Source: JAHDCJ01 sp039028895
Lineage (GTDB): Bacteria; Bacteroidota; Bacteroidia; Chitinophagales; Saprospiraceae
Reading direction: 5' to 3'
Length of the DNA: 64,000 bases
NCBI GenBank assembly: GCA_039028895.1
Contig: JBCCHF010000003.1
Location: 186,001-250,000, forward strand
The translations under genes were made by a program, and so were the position numbers. The notes beneath the pieces are model-generated. The model had not been told where the DNA came from, searched no databases, and worked only from the letters and a program-made list of their open reading frames with translations. Below, one piece after another: positions 25,508 through 35,118 of the stretch (position 1 is its first letter; each line of letters begins with the position of its first letter).

Positions 25508-27400
25508 TTAATAGGCTCTTTCGTCCTTACCTTCCATATAATTCATGAAAGCGCGGTTAGCTACCCTGTTGCCTCCAGGAGTCGGGTAATTTCCGGAGAA
25601 ATACCAGTCACCAAGGTTGTTAGGACAAGCTTTGTGAAGGCCATCCAAAGTCTGGTAGATTACATCGACTTTTGGTTTAATGCCTTTAGGCGTAACGATC
25701 TCAGCAATTTTTTTTGAGATGTCTTCATATGAAAAATGACTGTACAGCCATTTAACTTCATTTTTTATCTTATGTGGTGGTTTGGAGAGTTGTGCCTCGC
25801 ACTTTTTGTAGGCCTCTTCCATTAAATGACATTGCCCGGTTTCTTTCAGCAGGGAGACGAGCGCCTTGAAAGCTACAAAGTTGCCCATCTTTGACATGTC
25901 GATCCCGTAACAATCGGGATAGCGAATTTGCGGAGCCGACGAAACGACAATTATTCTTTTTGGGAAAAGGCGGGAAACGATATTAAGAATGCTCTTTCTA
26001 AGCGTGGTGCCGCGCACAATAGAGTCATCCATAAGGACAAGGGTGTCAACATCATTTTTAACGATTCCATAAGTAACATCGTAAACATGGGAAACCAGTT
26101 CATCCCGTGAAGCCCCTTCTGTTATGAAAGTACGCAGTTTAGCATCTTTTACAACCAGTTTTTCCATTCTGAATCTTGTAGAAAGAATCTGCTCGATCTG
26201 TTCATCAGTTATTTTATTGCCAAGGGCAATCAGTTTTTTCCTCTTTTGTTTGTTCAATTGTTTGTCGAGCCCTTTTACTAAACCATAAAAGGCGACTTCC
26301 GCAGTATTGGGAACGAAGGAGAATACCGTATTGTCAAAGTCGTAATTGACCGCTTTGAGAATGGGCTTGGCTAACTGTTCTCCTAGTTTTTTTCGTTCAA
26401 GGTAAATGTCGCGGTCAGTCCCTCTGGAGAAATAGATACGTTCGAACGAGCAGGCTTTTTTCTCTTCACTTTTTATGAATGGAACATGACTGATCACGCC
26501 ATTTTTCTTAATGATCAGGGCATGACCCGGGGCCAATTCTTCAACGTCTTTATACCTTACGTTCATTGCCGTTTGAATAGCGGGTCTTTCTGATGCGACT
26601 ACTGCGATTTCATCATCGTGATAAAAGTAAGCAGGTCGAATGCCTCCCGGATCGCGCATTGCAAAGGAGTCACCATGACCCAGCATGCCACCCATGACAT
26701 ATCCACCGTCAAATTTTTTGGCTGATCGCGAAAGGATACTCTGGAGATTGAGATTTTCGTTGATCTTTTGAGACATTTCCTGTTTTGAAATGTCGTCGTA
26801 TTTAAATCCTTCGAACAAGTGCTCTACTTCAAAATCCAGGAAATGCCCGATCTTTTCAAGTACGGTAACGGTATCTGATTTCTCTTTTGGGTGCTGTCCG
26901 AGGTCAACCAAGTGGCCAAATAGCTCATCTACGTTGGTAAGGTTAAAATTTCCGGCAAGGATGAGATTGCGATTGATCCAGTTGTTTTGCCGCATAACCG
27001 GGTGACAATTATCAATCTTGTTGCTGCCATGAGTCCCATATCTCAGGTGGCCCAGTAGGACTTCGCCTACAAATGCCATATTCTCCTTCAACCAGGCAGG
27101 GTCGTTCATCTTTTCTGGTGAAAGATCATTAAATCTGCCATAAACACGGTCAAAAATATCTTTGATCGGCATTGGCTGAATGCTCCTGTAGCGACTAATG
27201 TAGCGCCTGCCCAGCGCTTGATCGAGTTTTATTGTTGCGATGCCTGCACCATCTTGCCCCCTATTACGCATCTTCTGTAGTAAGAGGTACATTTTGTTGA
27301 GGCCGTAAAGGGCAGTTCCATATTTCTTATGGTAGTACTCGAGTGGACGAAGTAAGCGGATCAGAGCGATTCCGCATTCATGTTTGATCTGGTCGCTCAT
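25508..27400 (-). CDS. Amidophosphoribosyltransferase (PurF-like), long Bacteroidota form
   Basis: A 630-residue protein, well above the usual 470-510. The class II glutaminase domain starts after an eight-residue leader: MSDQIKHE then CGIAL, with Cys9 as the expected nucleophile after cleavage. GHLRYGTHG and KSDTVTV are present, but the oxyanion-hole motif normally HNGNLTN reads GNFNLTN, with Phe for Gly. The phosphoribosyltransferase domain has the PRPP loop LMDDSIVRGTTLRKS and is preceded by VVASERPAI. It should make phosphoribosylamine in purine synthesis, but the altered glutaminase site leaves room for ammonia use or another role. No other purine gene is nearby. Confidence 0.82.
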   Translation of the reverse strand: MSDQIKHECGIALIRLLRPLEYYHKKYGTALYGLNKMYLLLQKMRNRGQDGAGIATIKLDQALGRRYISRYRSIQPMPIKDIFDRVYGRFNDLSPEKMNDPAWLKENMAFVGEVLLGHLRYGTHGSNKIDNCHPVMRQNNWINRNLILAGNFNLTNVDELFGHLVDLGQHPKEKSDTVTVLEKIGHFLDFEVEHLFEGFKYDDISKQEMSQKINENLNLQSILSRSAKKFDGGYVMGGMLGHGDSFAMRDPGGIRPAYFYHDDEIAVVASERPAIQTAMNVRYKDVEELAPGHALIIKKNGVISHVPFIKSEEKKACSFERIYFSRGTDRDIYLERKKLGEQLAKPILKAVNYDFDNTVFSFVPNTAEVAFYGLVKGLDKQLNKQKRKKLIALGNKITDEQIEQILSTRFRMEKLVVKDAKLRTFITEGASRDELVSHVYDVTYGIVKNDVDTLVLMDDSIVRGTTLRKSILNIVSRLFPKRIIVVSSAPQIRYPDCYGIDMSKMGNFVAFKALVSLLKETGQCHLMEEAYKKCEAQLSKPPHKIKNEVKWLYSHFSYEDISKKIAEIVTPKGIKPKVDVIYQTLDGLHKACPNNLGDWYFSGNYPTPGGNRVANRAFMNYMEGKDERAY

Positions 27401-27437
27401 GCAGCGAAAGCCTTTTTATCGGGAAAAATTGAAACTA

Positions 27438-27445
27438 CAAAAGTA
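27438..27445 (-). promoter_or_regulatory. Candidate -7 box for the PurF-like gene
   Basis: On the minus strand TACTTTTG fits TAnnTTTG exactly, 37 bases before the ATG at 27400. No TTG is found at the expected -33 distance. The whole 259-base gap 27401-27659 is AT-rich and holds no gene I can support. Confidence 0.3.
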
Positions 27446-27659
27446 AGCTTTTTGGAGAGAATTTTTCACATAATTATCAGAAGCGAATATAGTTGTCTTG
27501 CGACCGCCTTATCAAGTGTTATCATTATCTAAAAGTCAACTGAATGGTGTAATTTTTGTTACCTTTATTATATAACTGTTGAAGTTTCAGGTCTTATGCT
27601 TTAGACCTTTTGTTCCAAAGACTGAAGATTAGGAAACAAACAACAAGAAAAGCTAAAAT

Positions 27660-27974
27660 ATGTTATTCCCGACCCGTTCAAGATTGCCCAAAGCTCGCAA
27701 ATTTGAATATAAACCCAGGTATTTCGATCCTGAAGAAGAGGAACGTAAAGAGCGCCGCAAGAAATTGTTCGAAGCACATGGTTCCGGTTCTGAAGGATCA
27801 AAACTCAGGATAGCTAAAGGTCTAAAAAGACATAAAGACAGAAGAAATCGCTCTGAAAGCGGTGCCATTCGAACCAATATGATCCTCATTGTCGTATTGT
27901 CGGTATTGATCTTCTTCTCCTGGATATTCCTGAATAACTACCTCGAGCCGTTTATAGAGTCGTGGTTTAACTAG
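27660..27974 (+). CDS. Hypothetical small single-pass membrane protein
   Basis: A 104-residue protein. Residues 1-70 are highly charged and basic (KARKFEYKPRYFDPEEEER, then ERRKKLFEAH and KRHKDRRNR); a single transmembrane helix (MILIVVLSVLIFFSWIFL) lies at about 74-92, and the tail is acidic. The positive-inside rule puts the long N-terminus in the cytoplasm. No named family recognised. It precedes mutL by 117 bases; a 9-bp inverted repeat TATGTTGGG / CCCAACATA (27985-27993, 28032-28040) lies between the genes, without a T-run. Confidence 0.72.
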   Translation: MLFPTRSRLPKARKFEYKPRYFDPEEEERKERRKKLFEAHGSGSEGSKLRIAKGLKRHKDRRNRSESGAIRTNMILIVVLSVLIFFSWIFLNNYLEPFIESWFN

Positions 27975-28091
27975 TCGTTAAGGGTATGTTGGGTATTTAT
28001 CTTCTGGCTCTTTTACATCCAAAAACAAATCCCCAACATAATCTAAGTTTTACGATTGATAAGACTTGGACAAAGAAACACGATAACCATA

Positions 28092-29966
28092 ATGTCAGAT
28101 ATTATACAACTCTTACCTGATGCGATAGCCAACCAGATTGCTGCCGGAGAAGTCATCCAGCGGCCTGCAAGTGTTGTCAAGGAGTTGATGGAAAATGCGA
28201 TAGACGCAGGTGCGACAAGAGTCCAGTTGGTCATTAGGGAAGCGGGTAAAGCCCTCATCCAGGTCGTCGATAATGGCTGTGGGATGAGCGAGACGGATGC
28301 GCGGTTATGCTTCGAAAGGCATGCCACCTCAAAAATCAGGAAGGCTGATGACTTATTTGCCATCAAAACAATGGGTTTCAGAGGAGAAGCGCTTGCCTCA
28401 ATAGCCGCAATCGCTCAAGTGGAAATGCGAACACGCCGTAAAGAAGACGAGTTAGGCACCCGCATCGTCATCGAAGCTTCAGATGTAAAAAAACAGGAAC
28501 CCTGTCAATGTGCACCAGGGACTACGATTTCAGTGAAAAACCTGTTTTACAACGTGCCTGCCCGACGAAATTTTTTGAAGTCCAATTCCAGGGAAATGCG
28601 GCATATCATTGACGAATTTCAACGGATTGCACTTGCCAACAAGAAAATATTCTTCTCGCTGCACCATAATGACAGCGAAATGTTTCACCTCGATCCGTCG
28701 AAATTGCGGCAACGCATAGTCGGCGTTTTTGGTAACAAATACAATAAAAAACTGGTCCCTATCGGAGAAGAGACCGACGTACTAAAGCTTAGTGGGTATG
28801 TTGGAAAGCCTGAGTTTGCAAAGAAAACACGGGGTGAGCAACTTTTTTTTGTAAATGGTCGCTTCATAAAAAGTCCTTACCTCAACCATGCGGTGATGAG
28901 CGCTTATGAGGACATCCTGAAAAAGGATACCTTTCCTCTTTATGTCATTTTTATTGAAATCGACCCTTCGAGGATCGACATCAACGTGCATCCTACCAAG
29001 CAGGAAATCAAATTTGAGGATGAACGACTGGTCTATAATTACCTCAAAGTAACCGTTCGGCATGCACTTGGGCAATATAGCATAACGCCAACCCTCGATT
29101 TCGAACAGGAAGTGAGCATTACCAAAAATCTTAACAAAGGCATGTCAGGTGGGAGCAACAAGCTGGTATCTTCTGATATGCAGGTGAACAAGGTCACGAT
29201 TCCCAGTAAATTCAACGAGGATGATGAAAGGATCTCCAGTAACAACAAAAACTGGCAGGATCTTTATGAAGGCATTGAAGCCTTTGATAATGAATTGGAA
29301 GCAACGGACCAGCCGGAAGAGGTCGAAAATGCAGCGGTCACCATTGATAGTGAATGGCCCACAGATTCAAAGCTGGACGACAACAAGGGCAGTTTCTCGA
29401 AACAACAACCCAAACCATACCAGGTACACAATCGGTATATCGTAAGTCATATCAAGTCAGGGTTTATGCTGATTGACCAGCAGGCTGCTCATGAACGGAT
29501 CAAATATGAACGTTTCCTGAAAGCACTTGAAAGTGGTAAGATCGCTACCCAGCAACAACTTTTCCCAAAAACGATCAAAGTTTCCGTTGCCAATGCGGAA
29601 ATAATAAATTCTATCTTACCCCAGATCAATCAGCTCGGTTTTGACCTGAAAGACTTTGGAAAGGATACCTTCGTGATACACGGAATTCCTGCCGATGTGA
29701 AAAGTGGTAAGGAAGAAGCGGTCATCGAATCACTGGTAGAGCAATATCGAAAAAATGTTGATCTCAATCTTGACTTAAGAGATAATCTTGCGCGTGCCTT
29801 GGCTAAAAGTACCTCCATCAAGCGTGGTCAGGAACTGGCAGAAGCAGAGATGCGTGAATTGATCGATCAGCTCTTTGCCTGTGAGGTGCCATACAAGTCG
29901 CCCTACGGACGGGCATGTTTCATAACTTATGATCTTGATGATCTGAATAAAAGATTCAAGGGGTAA
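28092..29966 (+). CDS. mutL: DNA mismatch repair endonuclease/ATPase MutL
   Basis: A 624-residue GHKL ATPase that links mismatch recognition by MutS to strand removal. N-terminal motifs are intact: ANQIAAGEVIQRPASVVKEL, DNGCGM (motif II), ATSKI and GFRGEALASI (motif III). The transducer domain ends near 330 with INVHPTKQEIKFED; a polar linker follows (about 345-440), then the dimerisation domain with QVHNRYIV, LIDQQAAHERI and the end ACFITYDLDDLNKRF. An endonuclease-type DQHAAHERxxYE is present in altered form (DQQAAHERIKYE). I chose the ATG at 28092 (MSDIIQLLP); the upstream TTG gives 12 non-conserved residues. Confidence 0.96.
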   Translation: MSDIIQLLPDAIANQIAAGEVIQRPASVVKELMENAIDAGATRVQLVIREAGKALIQVVDNGCGMSETDARLCFERHATSKIRKADDLFAIKTMGFRGEALASIAAIAQVEMRTRRKEDELGTRIVIEASDVKKQEPCQCAPGTTISVKNLFYNVPARRNFLKSNSREMRHIIDEFQRIALANKKIFFSLHHNDSEMFHLDPSKLRQRIVGVFGNKYNKKLVPIGEETDVLKLSGYVGKPEFAKKTRGEQLFFVNGRFIKSPYLNHAVMSAYEDILKKDTFPLYVIFIEIDPSRIDINVHPTKQEIKFEDERLVYNYLKVTVRHALGQYSITPTLDFEQEVSITKNLNKGMSGGSNKLVSSDMQVNKVTIPSKFNEDDERISSNNKNWQDLYEGIEAFDNELEATDQPEEVENAAVTIDSEWPTDSKLDDNKGSFSKQQPKPYQVHNRYIVSHIKSGFMLIDQQAAHERIKYERFLKALESGKIATQQQLFPKTIKVSVANAEIINSILPQINQLGFDLKDFGKDTFVIHGIPADVKSGKEEAVIESLVEQYRKNVDLNLDLRDNLARALAKSTSIKRGQELAEAEMRELIDQLFACEVPYKSPYGRACFITYDLDDLNKRFKG

Positions 29967-30135
29967 ACCTGTCTGGCAGATGGAGTTGTTAATAGAAAAT
30001 ATTTGTGATTCCGTAGCTAAATCGGCATTTTCGATAAAATATGCCGGAAAGTGGGCTGGTTTGTATCAATCTACTTTATCAATAATTTACCAGAACTTAA
30101 TAGGAGCCAAAAGGCACATCGGATAGAACAGGATT

Positions 30136-30786
30136 ATGGTTAGAATGACAGAAGTGGTTAAGAACCTGATAATTATCAACGTGCTAATGTTTTTTGGCAC
30201 ATTGATGTTAATGGGTGAACCAGTTTTCGATGGTTCCGGACGACTCATGGACCTTAACCGGGGCGTGTTGGCTATGTTTTACCCCGCGCTTAAAGAATTT
30301 CAGCCGTTCCAACTGGTGACCCATATGTTTATGCATGCTGATCTTTTTCACCTGATCTTTAACATGTTTATGCTTTACATTTTCGGGTCTTCACTGGAGT
30401 CGCTGTGGGGGGCAAGAAGGTTTTTGTTCTTTTATTTCTTTAGTGGATTTGGCGCGTTATTATTGTACCTGACCATAATTTTCTTTGAAATAAACTTCCT
30501 TGGCAATCCGCGTGCAGCAGGGTCATGGATGATGGGAGCATCAGGGGCCATTATGGGTGTTTTAGCGGCTTTTGCCCTAAAATTTCCTGAAAGGCAATTG
30601 ATGCTGATCTTTCCGCCGATCCCGGTCAAGGCCAAGTACCTTGCTTTGGCATTAATTGCTTTGGATCTTTTTGGTGGATTCGGGCATTTTGGAAGCACTG
30701 GAATTGCACACTTTGCCCATTTAGGCGGTGTTTTTGCAGGCGGTTTATTGGTGCTGTATTGGGAACGATATGGCTCGAAGTTGTAG
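30136..30786 (+). CDS. Rhomboid family intramembrane serine protease, first of a tandem pair
   Basis: A 216-residue membrane protein with about six helices. The rhomboid core is complete: HMFMHADLFHLIFNMFML (His and Asn of helix 2), MGASGAIMGVLAAF with the catalytic Ser in GASG, and IAHFAHLGGVFAG with the catalytic His. Rhomboids cut transmembrane segments of substrate proteins within the membrane. The second rhomboid follows 62 bases later, and the pair lies downstream of mutL. The MVRMTEV start has a second ATG three codons in; both are possible. Confidence 0.94.
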   Translation: MVRMTEVVKNLIIINVLMFFGTLMLMGEPVFDGSGRLMDLNRGVLAMFYPALKEFQPFQLVTHMFMHADLFHLIFNMFMLYIFGSSLESLWGARRFLFFYFFSGFGALLLYLTIIFFEINFLGNPRAAGSWMMGASGAIMGVLAAFALKFPERQLMLIFPPIPVKAKYLALALIALDLFGGFGHFGSTGIAHFAHLGGVFAGGLLVLYWERYGSKL

Positions 30787-30848
30787 ACGATTAAACCGTC
30801 CAGCTTCAAAATATGTTATTTTTATAGTGATTATTAAAGATTAAGACG

Positions 30849-31778
30849 ATGGTTTCCTCGATTTGGGAAGATATAAAACGACAATTTACTTATGGTGACA
30901 TGCTCATCAGGATCATCCTCGTCAATGTGGGGATATTCTTTGCTGTCAACCTGCTCAACGTATTTCTATGGCTGTTTCTGAGAGAACCGGGCCGTGAAAT
31001 TTACGAAGCAATAATGACCTGGTTGCAAGCAGGGCCAACCTGGTGGCATAACTTGAGCCGTCCATGGACGATCATTACTTACATGTTTTTGCATGAAGGG
31101 GTGTGGCACATTCTGATGAATATGTTGTTCCTCTTCTGGTTTGGTCGTGTGGTTAAAGATCTTGGTGGTAATCAGCGGATCTTGCCGATTTACCTTTTAG
31201 GTGGCTTGGTAGGTTTTGTAGCTTATGTACTTTCATATTACCTCTTCCCCGGTTATGTAGGGCCTTACATGCTGGGCGCCTCCGCTGGTGTTATGGCCAT
31301 TGTTGTTGCAGCGGCAACACTTGCTCCTGATTACAGGTTTCACCTAATATTCATTGGACCTGTCGCTTTGAAATATCTGGCGGCTATTATCTTCCTTCTT
31401 GATATCATAAGCTTGCCCAAGGGGAATACGGGCGGACATTTTGCCCACATCGGAGGGGCCTTAATGGGTTATTATTTCGTTACCCAGTTGAGAAGTGGGA
31501 ATGATCTGTCGGTCAGGGTAAATAATATTCTCGAAGGTGTCGTGAATTATTTCAGATACCTGGGTAATATGTTTAGTGGAAAAGACTCAGGATCACCCAA
31601 GAAAAACAAAAGCAAAAGCAGGATGAGAAGGCGGAAACCTTCGCACAAATCTGATGAGGAGGGACTTTCTGATCAGGAAAAACTCGATTCGATTCTTGAA
31701 AAGATCAAAAGATCGGGTTATCAAAGTCTCACCGAAGAAGAAAAAGACTTCTTGTTCCGGGCGAGTAAGAACGAATGA
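30849..31778 (+). CDS. Rhomboid family intramembrane serine protease with a C-terminal cytoplasmic tail, second of the pair
   Basis: A 309-residue protein. The six-helix core has HEGVWHILMNMLFLFWFG, MLGASAGVMAIVV (catalytic Ser) and GGHFAHIGGALMG (catalytic His), so it should be active. After residue 235 comes a basic linker (SPKKNKSKSRMRRRK) and a short conserved-looking end, EKLDSILEKIKRSGYQSLTEEE then FLFRASKNE, which I know as DUF6576 in Bacteroidota rhomboids. The start overlaps nothing; the stop overlaps the next gene's ATG by four bases (ATGA), indicating translational coupling. Confidence 0.94.
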   Translation: MVSSIWEDIKRQFTYGDMLIRIILVNVGIFFAVNLLNVFLWLFLREPGREIYEAIMTWLQAGPTWWHNLSRPWTIITYMFLHEGVWHILMNMLFLFWFGRVVKDLGGNQRILPIYLLGGLVGFVAYVLSYYLFPGYVGPYMLGASAGVMAIVVAAATLAPDYRFHLIFIGPVALKYLAAIIFLLDIISLPKGNTGGHFAHIGGALMGYYFVTQLRSGNDLSVRVNNILEGVVNYFRYLGNMFSGKDSGSPKKNKSKSRMRRRKPSHKSDEEGLSDQEKLDSILEKIKRSGYQSLTEEEKDFLFRASKNE

Positions 31779-32857
31779 GGAAAGGCGTTTCGAAAATTTT
31801 GAGGTGGGTCAACATTAGTTTGGTCCTGCTCACGCTTGGTGCTTACCTGGCACCATATATCCACCCTGAAAAAAGCTGGGTTGTACCTTTTCTTGGTCTG
31901 GGCTATCCTATTCTATTTGCAGCAAATATCGGGTTTATTGTCTTCTGGGCGTTTTTCAAAAAACGATTTTTCATACTTTCTCTATTGTGCATCATCGCTG
32001 GTTGGTCGCACGTAAGTAGCGTTTTGGGGACTGGCTTTGGTAGTGGTAGCAGCGATGCGACCAATGAGTTGAAGGTGATGAGCTATAATGTGCATTTTTT
32101 CAATTTTTATTTGCACCCAGGTGATAAAAAGGAAAAAACCGAGAAACGCGTAAAGGAGATGGATCGCATCGTCAATCTTATCCTTACGGAAAAACCAGAC
32201 ATCCTTTGCCTCCAGGAAACCGGTTCAGCTCTTGAAAAGGATGTCCTCAAAAAATTAGAAACTGAAATTGGACTAAAACATCTGCATCGTGTAAAACACA
32301 GTCAAATCAAGATCCTGTCAAAGTATCCGCTTACAGGTTCTGGTAAACTTGATTTTGACGAAACTGCCAATACCGCCATTTTCACTGATGTTAATTTCAA
32401 TGGCGAAAAAGTCAGACTATATAATCTCCACCTGCAAAGCCTTAAGTTTGCCGAAAGAGACTACGAAACCATCGCCCTTGAAGATCCTGAATCCAAGAGG
32501 TCATGGAAAGGGATTAGACGGGTTGCTAGCAAAATTTGGCGTTCTTCGATAAAAAGAGCAGAACAAGCTGAAATCGCAGCAGCGCATATTGCCAGTAGTC
32601 CTCACCCAGTTGTGGTTACCGGAGATTTTAATGATACCCCTTTGTCCTACACTTACAGAAAGATCAAAACGGGGATGAAAGATAATTTTAAATCAAAGGG
32701 TAGTGGATTGGGCACTACCTACGCCGGCCCCATTCCGTTACAACGGATTGATTATATCCTGACAGATCCAGGGTTCCAGGTACTGAACCACAAAATTATC
32801 CGGAAAGGATATTCTGACCATTACCCCCTGGTCAGTACTTTAAAGTTGGTTCCTTGA
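31775..32857 (+). CDS. Endonuclease/exonuclease/phosphatase (EEP) family membrane protein
   Basis: A 360-residue protein. Three hydrophobic helices (about 10-30, 38-60, 65-85) anchor it; the EEP domain follows with MSYNVHFFN, DILCLQETGS, VVTGDFNDTP, RIDYILT and the final SDHYPLVSTL. These carry the metal ligands and catalytic His/Asp of DNase I-like hydrolases. The domain should lie outside the cytoplasm, so phospholipid or phosphate-ester hydrolysis is more likely than DNA repair. It is coupled to the second rhomboid by a 4-base overlap. Confidence 0.92.
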   Translation: MRKGVSKILRWVNISLVLLTLGAYLAPYIHPEKSWVVPFLGLGYPILFAANIGFIVFWAFFKKRFFILSLLCIIAGWSHVSSVLGTGFGSGSSDATNELKVMSYNVHFFNFYLHPGDKKEKTEKRVKEMDRIVNLILTEKPDILCLQETGSALEKDVLKKLETEIGLKHLHRVKHSQIKILSKYPLTGSGKLDFDETANTAIFTDVNFNGEKVRLYNLHLQSLKFAERDYETIALEDPESKRSWKGIRRVASKIWRSSIKRAEQAEIAAAHIASSPHPVVVTGDFNDTPLSYTYRKIKTGMKDNFKSKGSGLGTTYAGPIPLQRIDYILTDPGFQVLNHKIIRKGYSDHYPLVSTLKLVP

Positions 32858-32884
32858 CTACTCCCCAACAGTTTTGTAATTTTG
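32854..32884 (+). promoter_or_regulatory. Candidate cysS promoter with very short leader
   Basis: TTG (32854-32856), a 20-nt spacer and TAATTTTG (32877-32884) match the Bacteroidota promoter. The -33 element overlaps the stop codon of the EEP gene. The cysS ATG begins at 32889, only four bases after the -7 box, so a transcript from here would be leaderless or nearly so. Confidence 0.45.
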
Positions 32885-32888
32885 GCGG

Positions 32889-34421
32889 ATGCAAAATTCA
32901 GAACTACAGATTTATAACAGTTTAACAAGACAGAAAGAACGCTTCGAAGCGATTAATCCCCCATTCGTAGGTCTTTATGTTTGCGGCCCTACAGTATATA
33001 GTGATGTGCATCTTGGTAATTGTCGGACATTCATCAGTTTCGATGTGATTTACAGGTATCTCATGTATTTGGGATATAAGGTTCGGTATGTTCGTAATAT
33101 CACTGACGTTGGTCACCTTGAGAATGATGTAGATATCGGAGGAGAAGATAAAGTAGCAAAGAAAGCCCGGCTCGAACAAAAGGAGCCTATGGAAATCGTG
33201 CAGCATTACACCAATGGCTTCCACGAAATAATGGCAAAACTGAATACACTCCGACCAAGTATTGAGCCAAGTGCTACCGGACATATTGTGGAGCAGATCG
33301 AAATGGTTAAGGATATTTTGGAAAACGGTTATGCTTACGAAAAAGCAGGATCCGTTTATTTCGATACGTTAAAATTTGCCAAAGATAAAGAAGGTGCATA
33401 CGGAAAGTTGTCTGGCAAAAAACTAGATGATCTGTTATCTGAAACGCGCGATGATCTTAAAAACCAGGGCGAGAAAAATCACCCGTCAGATTTTGCGATC
33501 TGGGTGAAAGCTGCTCCAGAGCATATCATGCGTTGGCCTTCACCATGGAGCGATGGCTTTCCGGGATGGCACCTTGAATGCTCGGTCATGAGTACGAAAT
33601 ACCTGGGCAACTTTTTTGATATTCACGGCGGTGGTCTTGACCTCCAGTTTCCACATCATGAAAATGAAATTGCACAAAATTATGGTGCCTGCGGTTGCCA
33701 ACCGGCCAAATACTGGCTGCATGGTAATATGCTGGAAATGAACGGAAAGAAGATGAGTAAATCAATTGACCCAGAAACTGGGCTTAGTAATTCCATATCT
33801 CCTTACGAACTCTTTTCCGGTAATAGTCCATTGATTTCAAAGGCCTATAGCCCGATGGTCATCAGGTTTTTCATGTTGCAGACTCATTACAGAAGTACAC
33901 TGAACCTGACCAACGACGCCCTTTTGGCAGCAGATAAAGGTTATGCACGACTCATGGAAGGCAATAGGACGCTCCAAGCCATGATACATGATGGCAATGA
34001 GTCACTCACCGATGAAAATCAACAGATTAACAGTCTTCTGGATCAGGCAAATGCCGATATGAATGACGATTTCAATACCCCCAAAGCCTTGTCAAGATTA
34101 TTTGTTTTGGTCAACAAGATCAATTCCATTGCTAATGGGAAAATTCCGATATCAGTCATCGCAAGCACGACACTGGAAAGAATGAAAAAAGTTTTCAATG
34201 ATTTCATTTTTGAAATTTTTGGACTTCAGGACGAAACCCAATTTGCGGCTAATGGCGATGATGTCACACTCGACAAGCTGATGGAGTTAATCATCGACAT
34301 CAGGCAAGAGTCAAGAGCGAAAAAAGACTGGGGTACAGCAGATAAGATCAGGGATGTGCTTAATGATGCCAAGATCCAGCTAAAAGATGGCAAAGATGGC
34401 ACTACCTGGAGCAAAAACTAA
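32889..34421 (+). CDS. cysS: Cysteinyl-tRNA synthetase
   Basis: A 510-residue class I synthetase charging tRNA-Cys. The zinc/ATP region reads YVCGPTVYSDVHLGNCRT, where HLGN is the HIGH motif; the zinc ligands continue in HLECSVMS and PHHENE. The KMSKS loop is exact (NGKKMSKS, about residue 290). The C-terminal helical anticodon domain follows and ends KDGTTWSKN. Length is slightly above the 460-500 usual, with a longer segment near residues 295-315 as in other Bacteroidota. It may be transcribed from its own promoter although the EEP gene ends only 31 bases upstream. Confidence 0.97.
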   Translation: MQNSELQIYNSLTRQKERFEAINPPFVGLYVCGPTVYSDVHLGNCRTFISFDVIYRYLMYLGYKVRYVRNITDVGHLENDVDIGGEDKVAKKARLEQKEPMEIVQHYTNGFHEIMAKLNTLRPSIEPSATGHIVEQIEMVKDILENGYAYEKAGSVYFDTLKFAKDKEGAYGKLSGKKLDDLLSETRDDLKNQGEKNHPSDFAIWVKAAPEHIMRWPSPWSDGFPGWHLECSVMSTKYLGNFFDIHGGGLDLQFPHHENEIAQNYGACGCQPAKYWLHGNMLEMNGKKMSKSIDPETGLSNSISPYELFSGNSPLISKAYSPMVIRFFMLQTHYRSTLNLTNDALLAADKGYARLMEGNRTLQAMIHDGNESLTDENQQINSLLDQANADMNDDFNTPKALSRLFVLVNKINSIANGKIPISVIASTTLERMKKVFNDFIFEIFGLQDETQFAANGDDVTLDKLMELIIDIRQESRAKKDWGTADKIRDVLNDAKIQLKDGKDGTTWSKN

Positions 34422-34461
34422 TTGAATAACAATATAGCCTAACGCTAATACCCATTTACCG

Positions 34462-35118
34462 TTGTCAAAAACCATCAAAAAAAAACCGGCAGGTAACCTT
34501 TGGATTATCCTGGGAATCATTTTCAGGATACTGTTTTTCCTTGCAGTCGGCATTATTCTGAACGTCCTGTTTGGCCTATTCCTTTTATTTTCCGAAACAT
34601 CGGCAACCTATACGTTGAAGATCGTATTATTGGTCATGTTCCTGGGGGTGCTTCCTCTGTATTATATCTGGAAGGCAAGAGGACAAGCCGTTACGATTGG
34701 TATAAGGCAGGTTTATATTGGCGGCGAAGGTTTGATAAAACGCCTGGTCAAATCAGCGACTACATCCGTGATCAACCGGATTGATGATGATGAGGACGAA
34801 GAAGCTACAAGTATTACAGATAAACTGGTAAATGGTGCAGCGGGTCTGGCCAAAAGAACTGAAAAACTACCGTTGATCCTGCGTTGGGTCGTTGGATTAT
34901 TTTTCGATCGTATTCCTTTGACAGAAACGTTGAGTGAAGTCACTACAGACCTTGAACTAAAAACCGAGAATATTGATGAAATCAGCAATAAAGTATTCGA
35001 CAAAGTTGATGACTACGTAAAAGACGAACTATTAAATGCGGGCCTCGGCAGGTTCTGGACATTTCTTGGTCTAAACCTGTTAGGCATGGCAGCAGTATAC
35101 TATTACCTTATTTACTAG
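34462..35118 (+). CDS. Hypothetical membrane protein
   Basis: A 218-residue protein not assigned to a family. Two helices near 12-37 and 48-68, then a cytoplasmic stretch (about 70-190) rich in acidic residues with a DDDEDEE run, and a last helix near 198-217 ending YYYLIY. The start is TTG (MSKTIKKKPAG), with no nearby in-frame ATG that keeps the first helix intact. It follows cysS by 40 bases and may be cotranscribed. Its stop codon TAG is the beginning of a 7-bp tandem repeat. Confidence 0.65.
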   Translation: MSKTIKKKPAGNLWIILGIIFRILFFLAVGIILNVLFGLFLLFSETSATYTLKIVLLVMFLGVLPLYYIWKARGQAVTIGIRQVYIGGEGLIKRLVKSATTSVINRIDDDEDEEATSITDKLVNGAAGLAKRTEKLPLILRWVVGLFFDRIPLTETLSEVTTDLELKTENIDEISNKVFDKVDDYVKDELLNAGLGRFWTFLGLNLLGMAAVYYYLIY

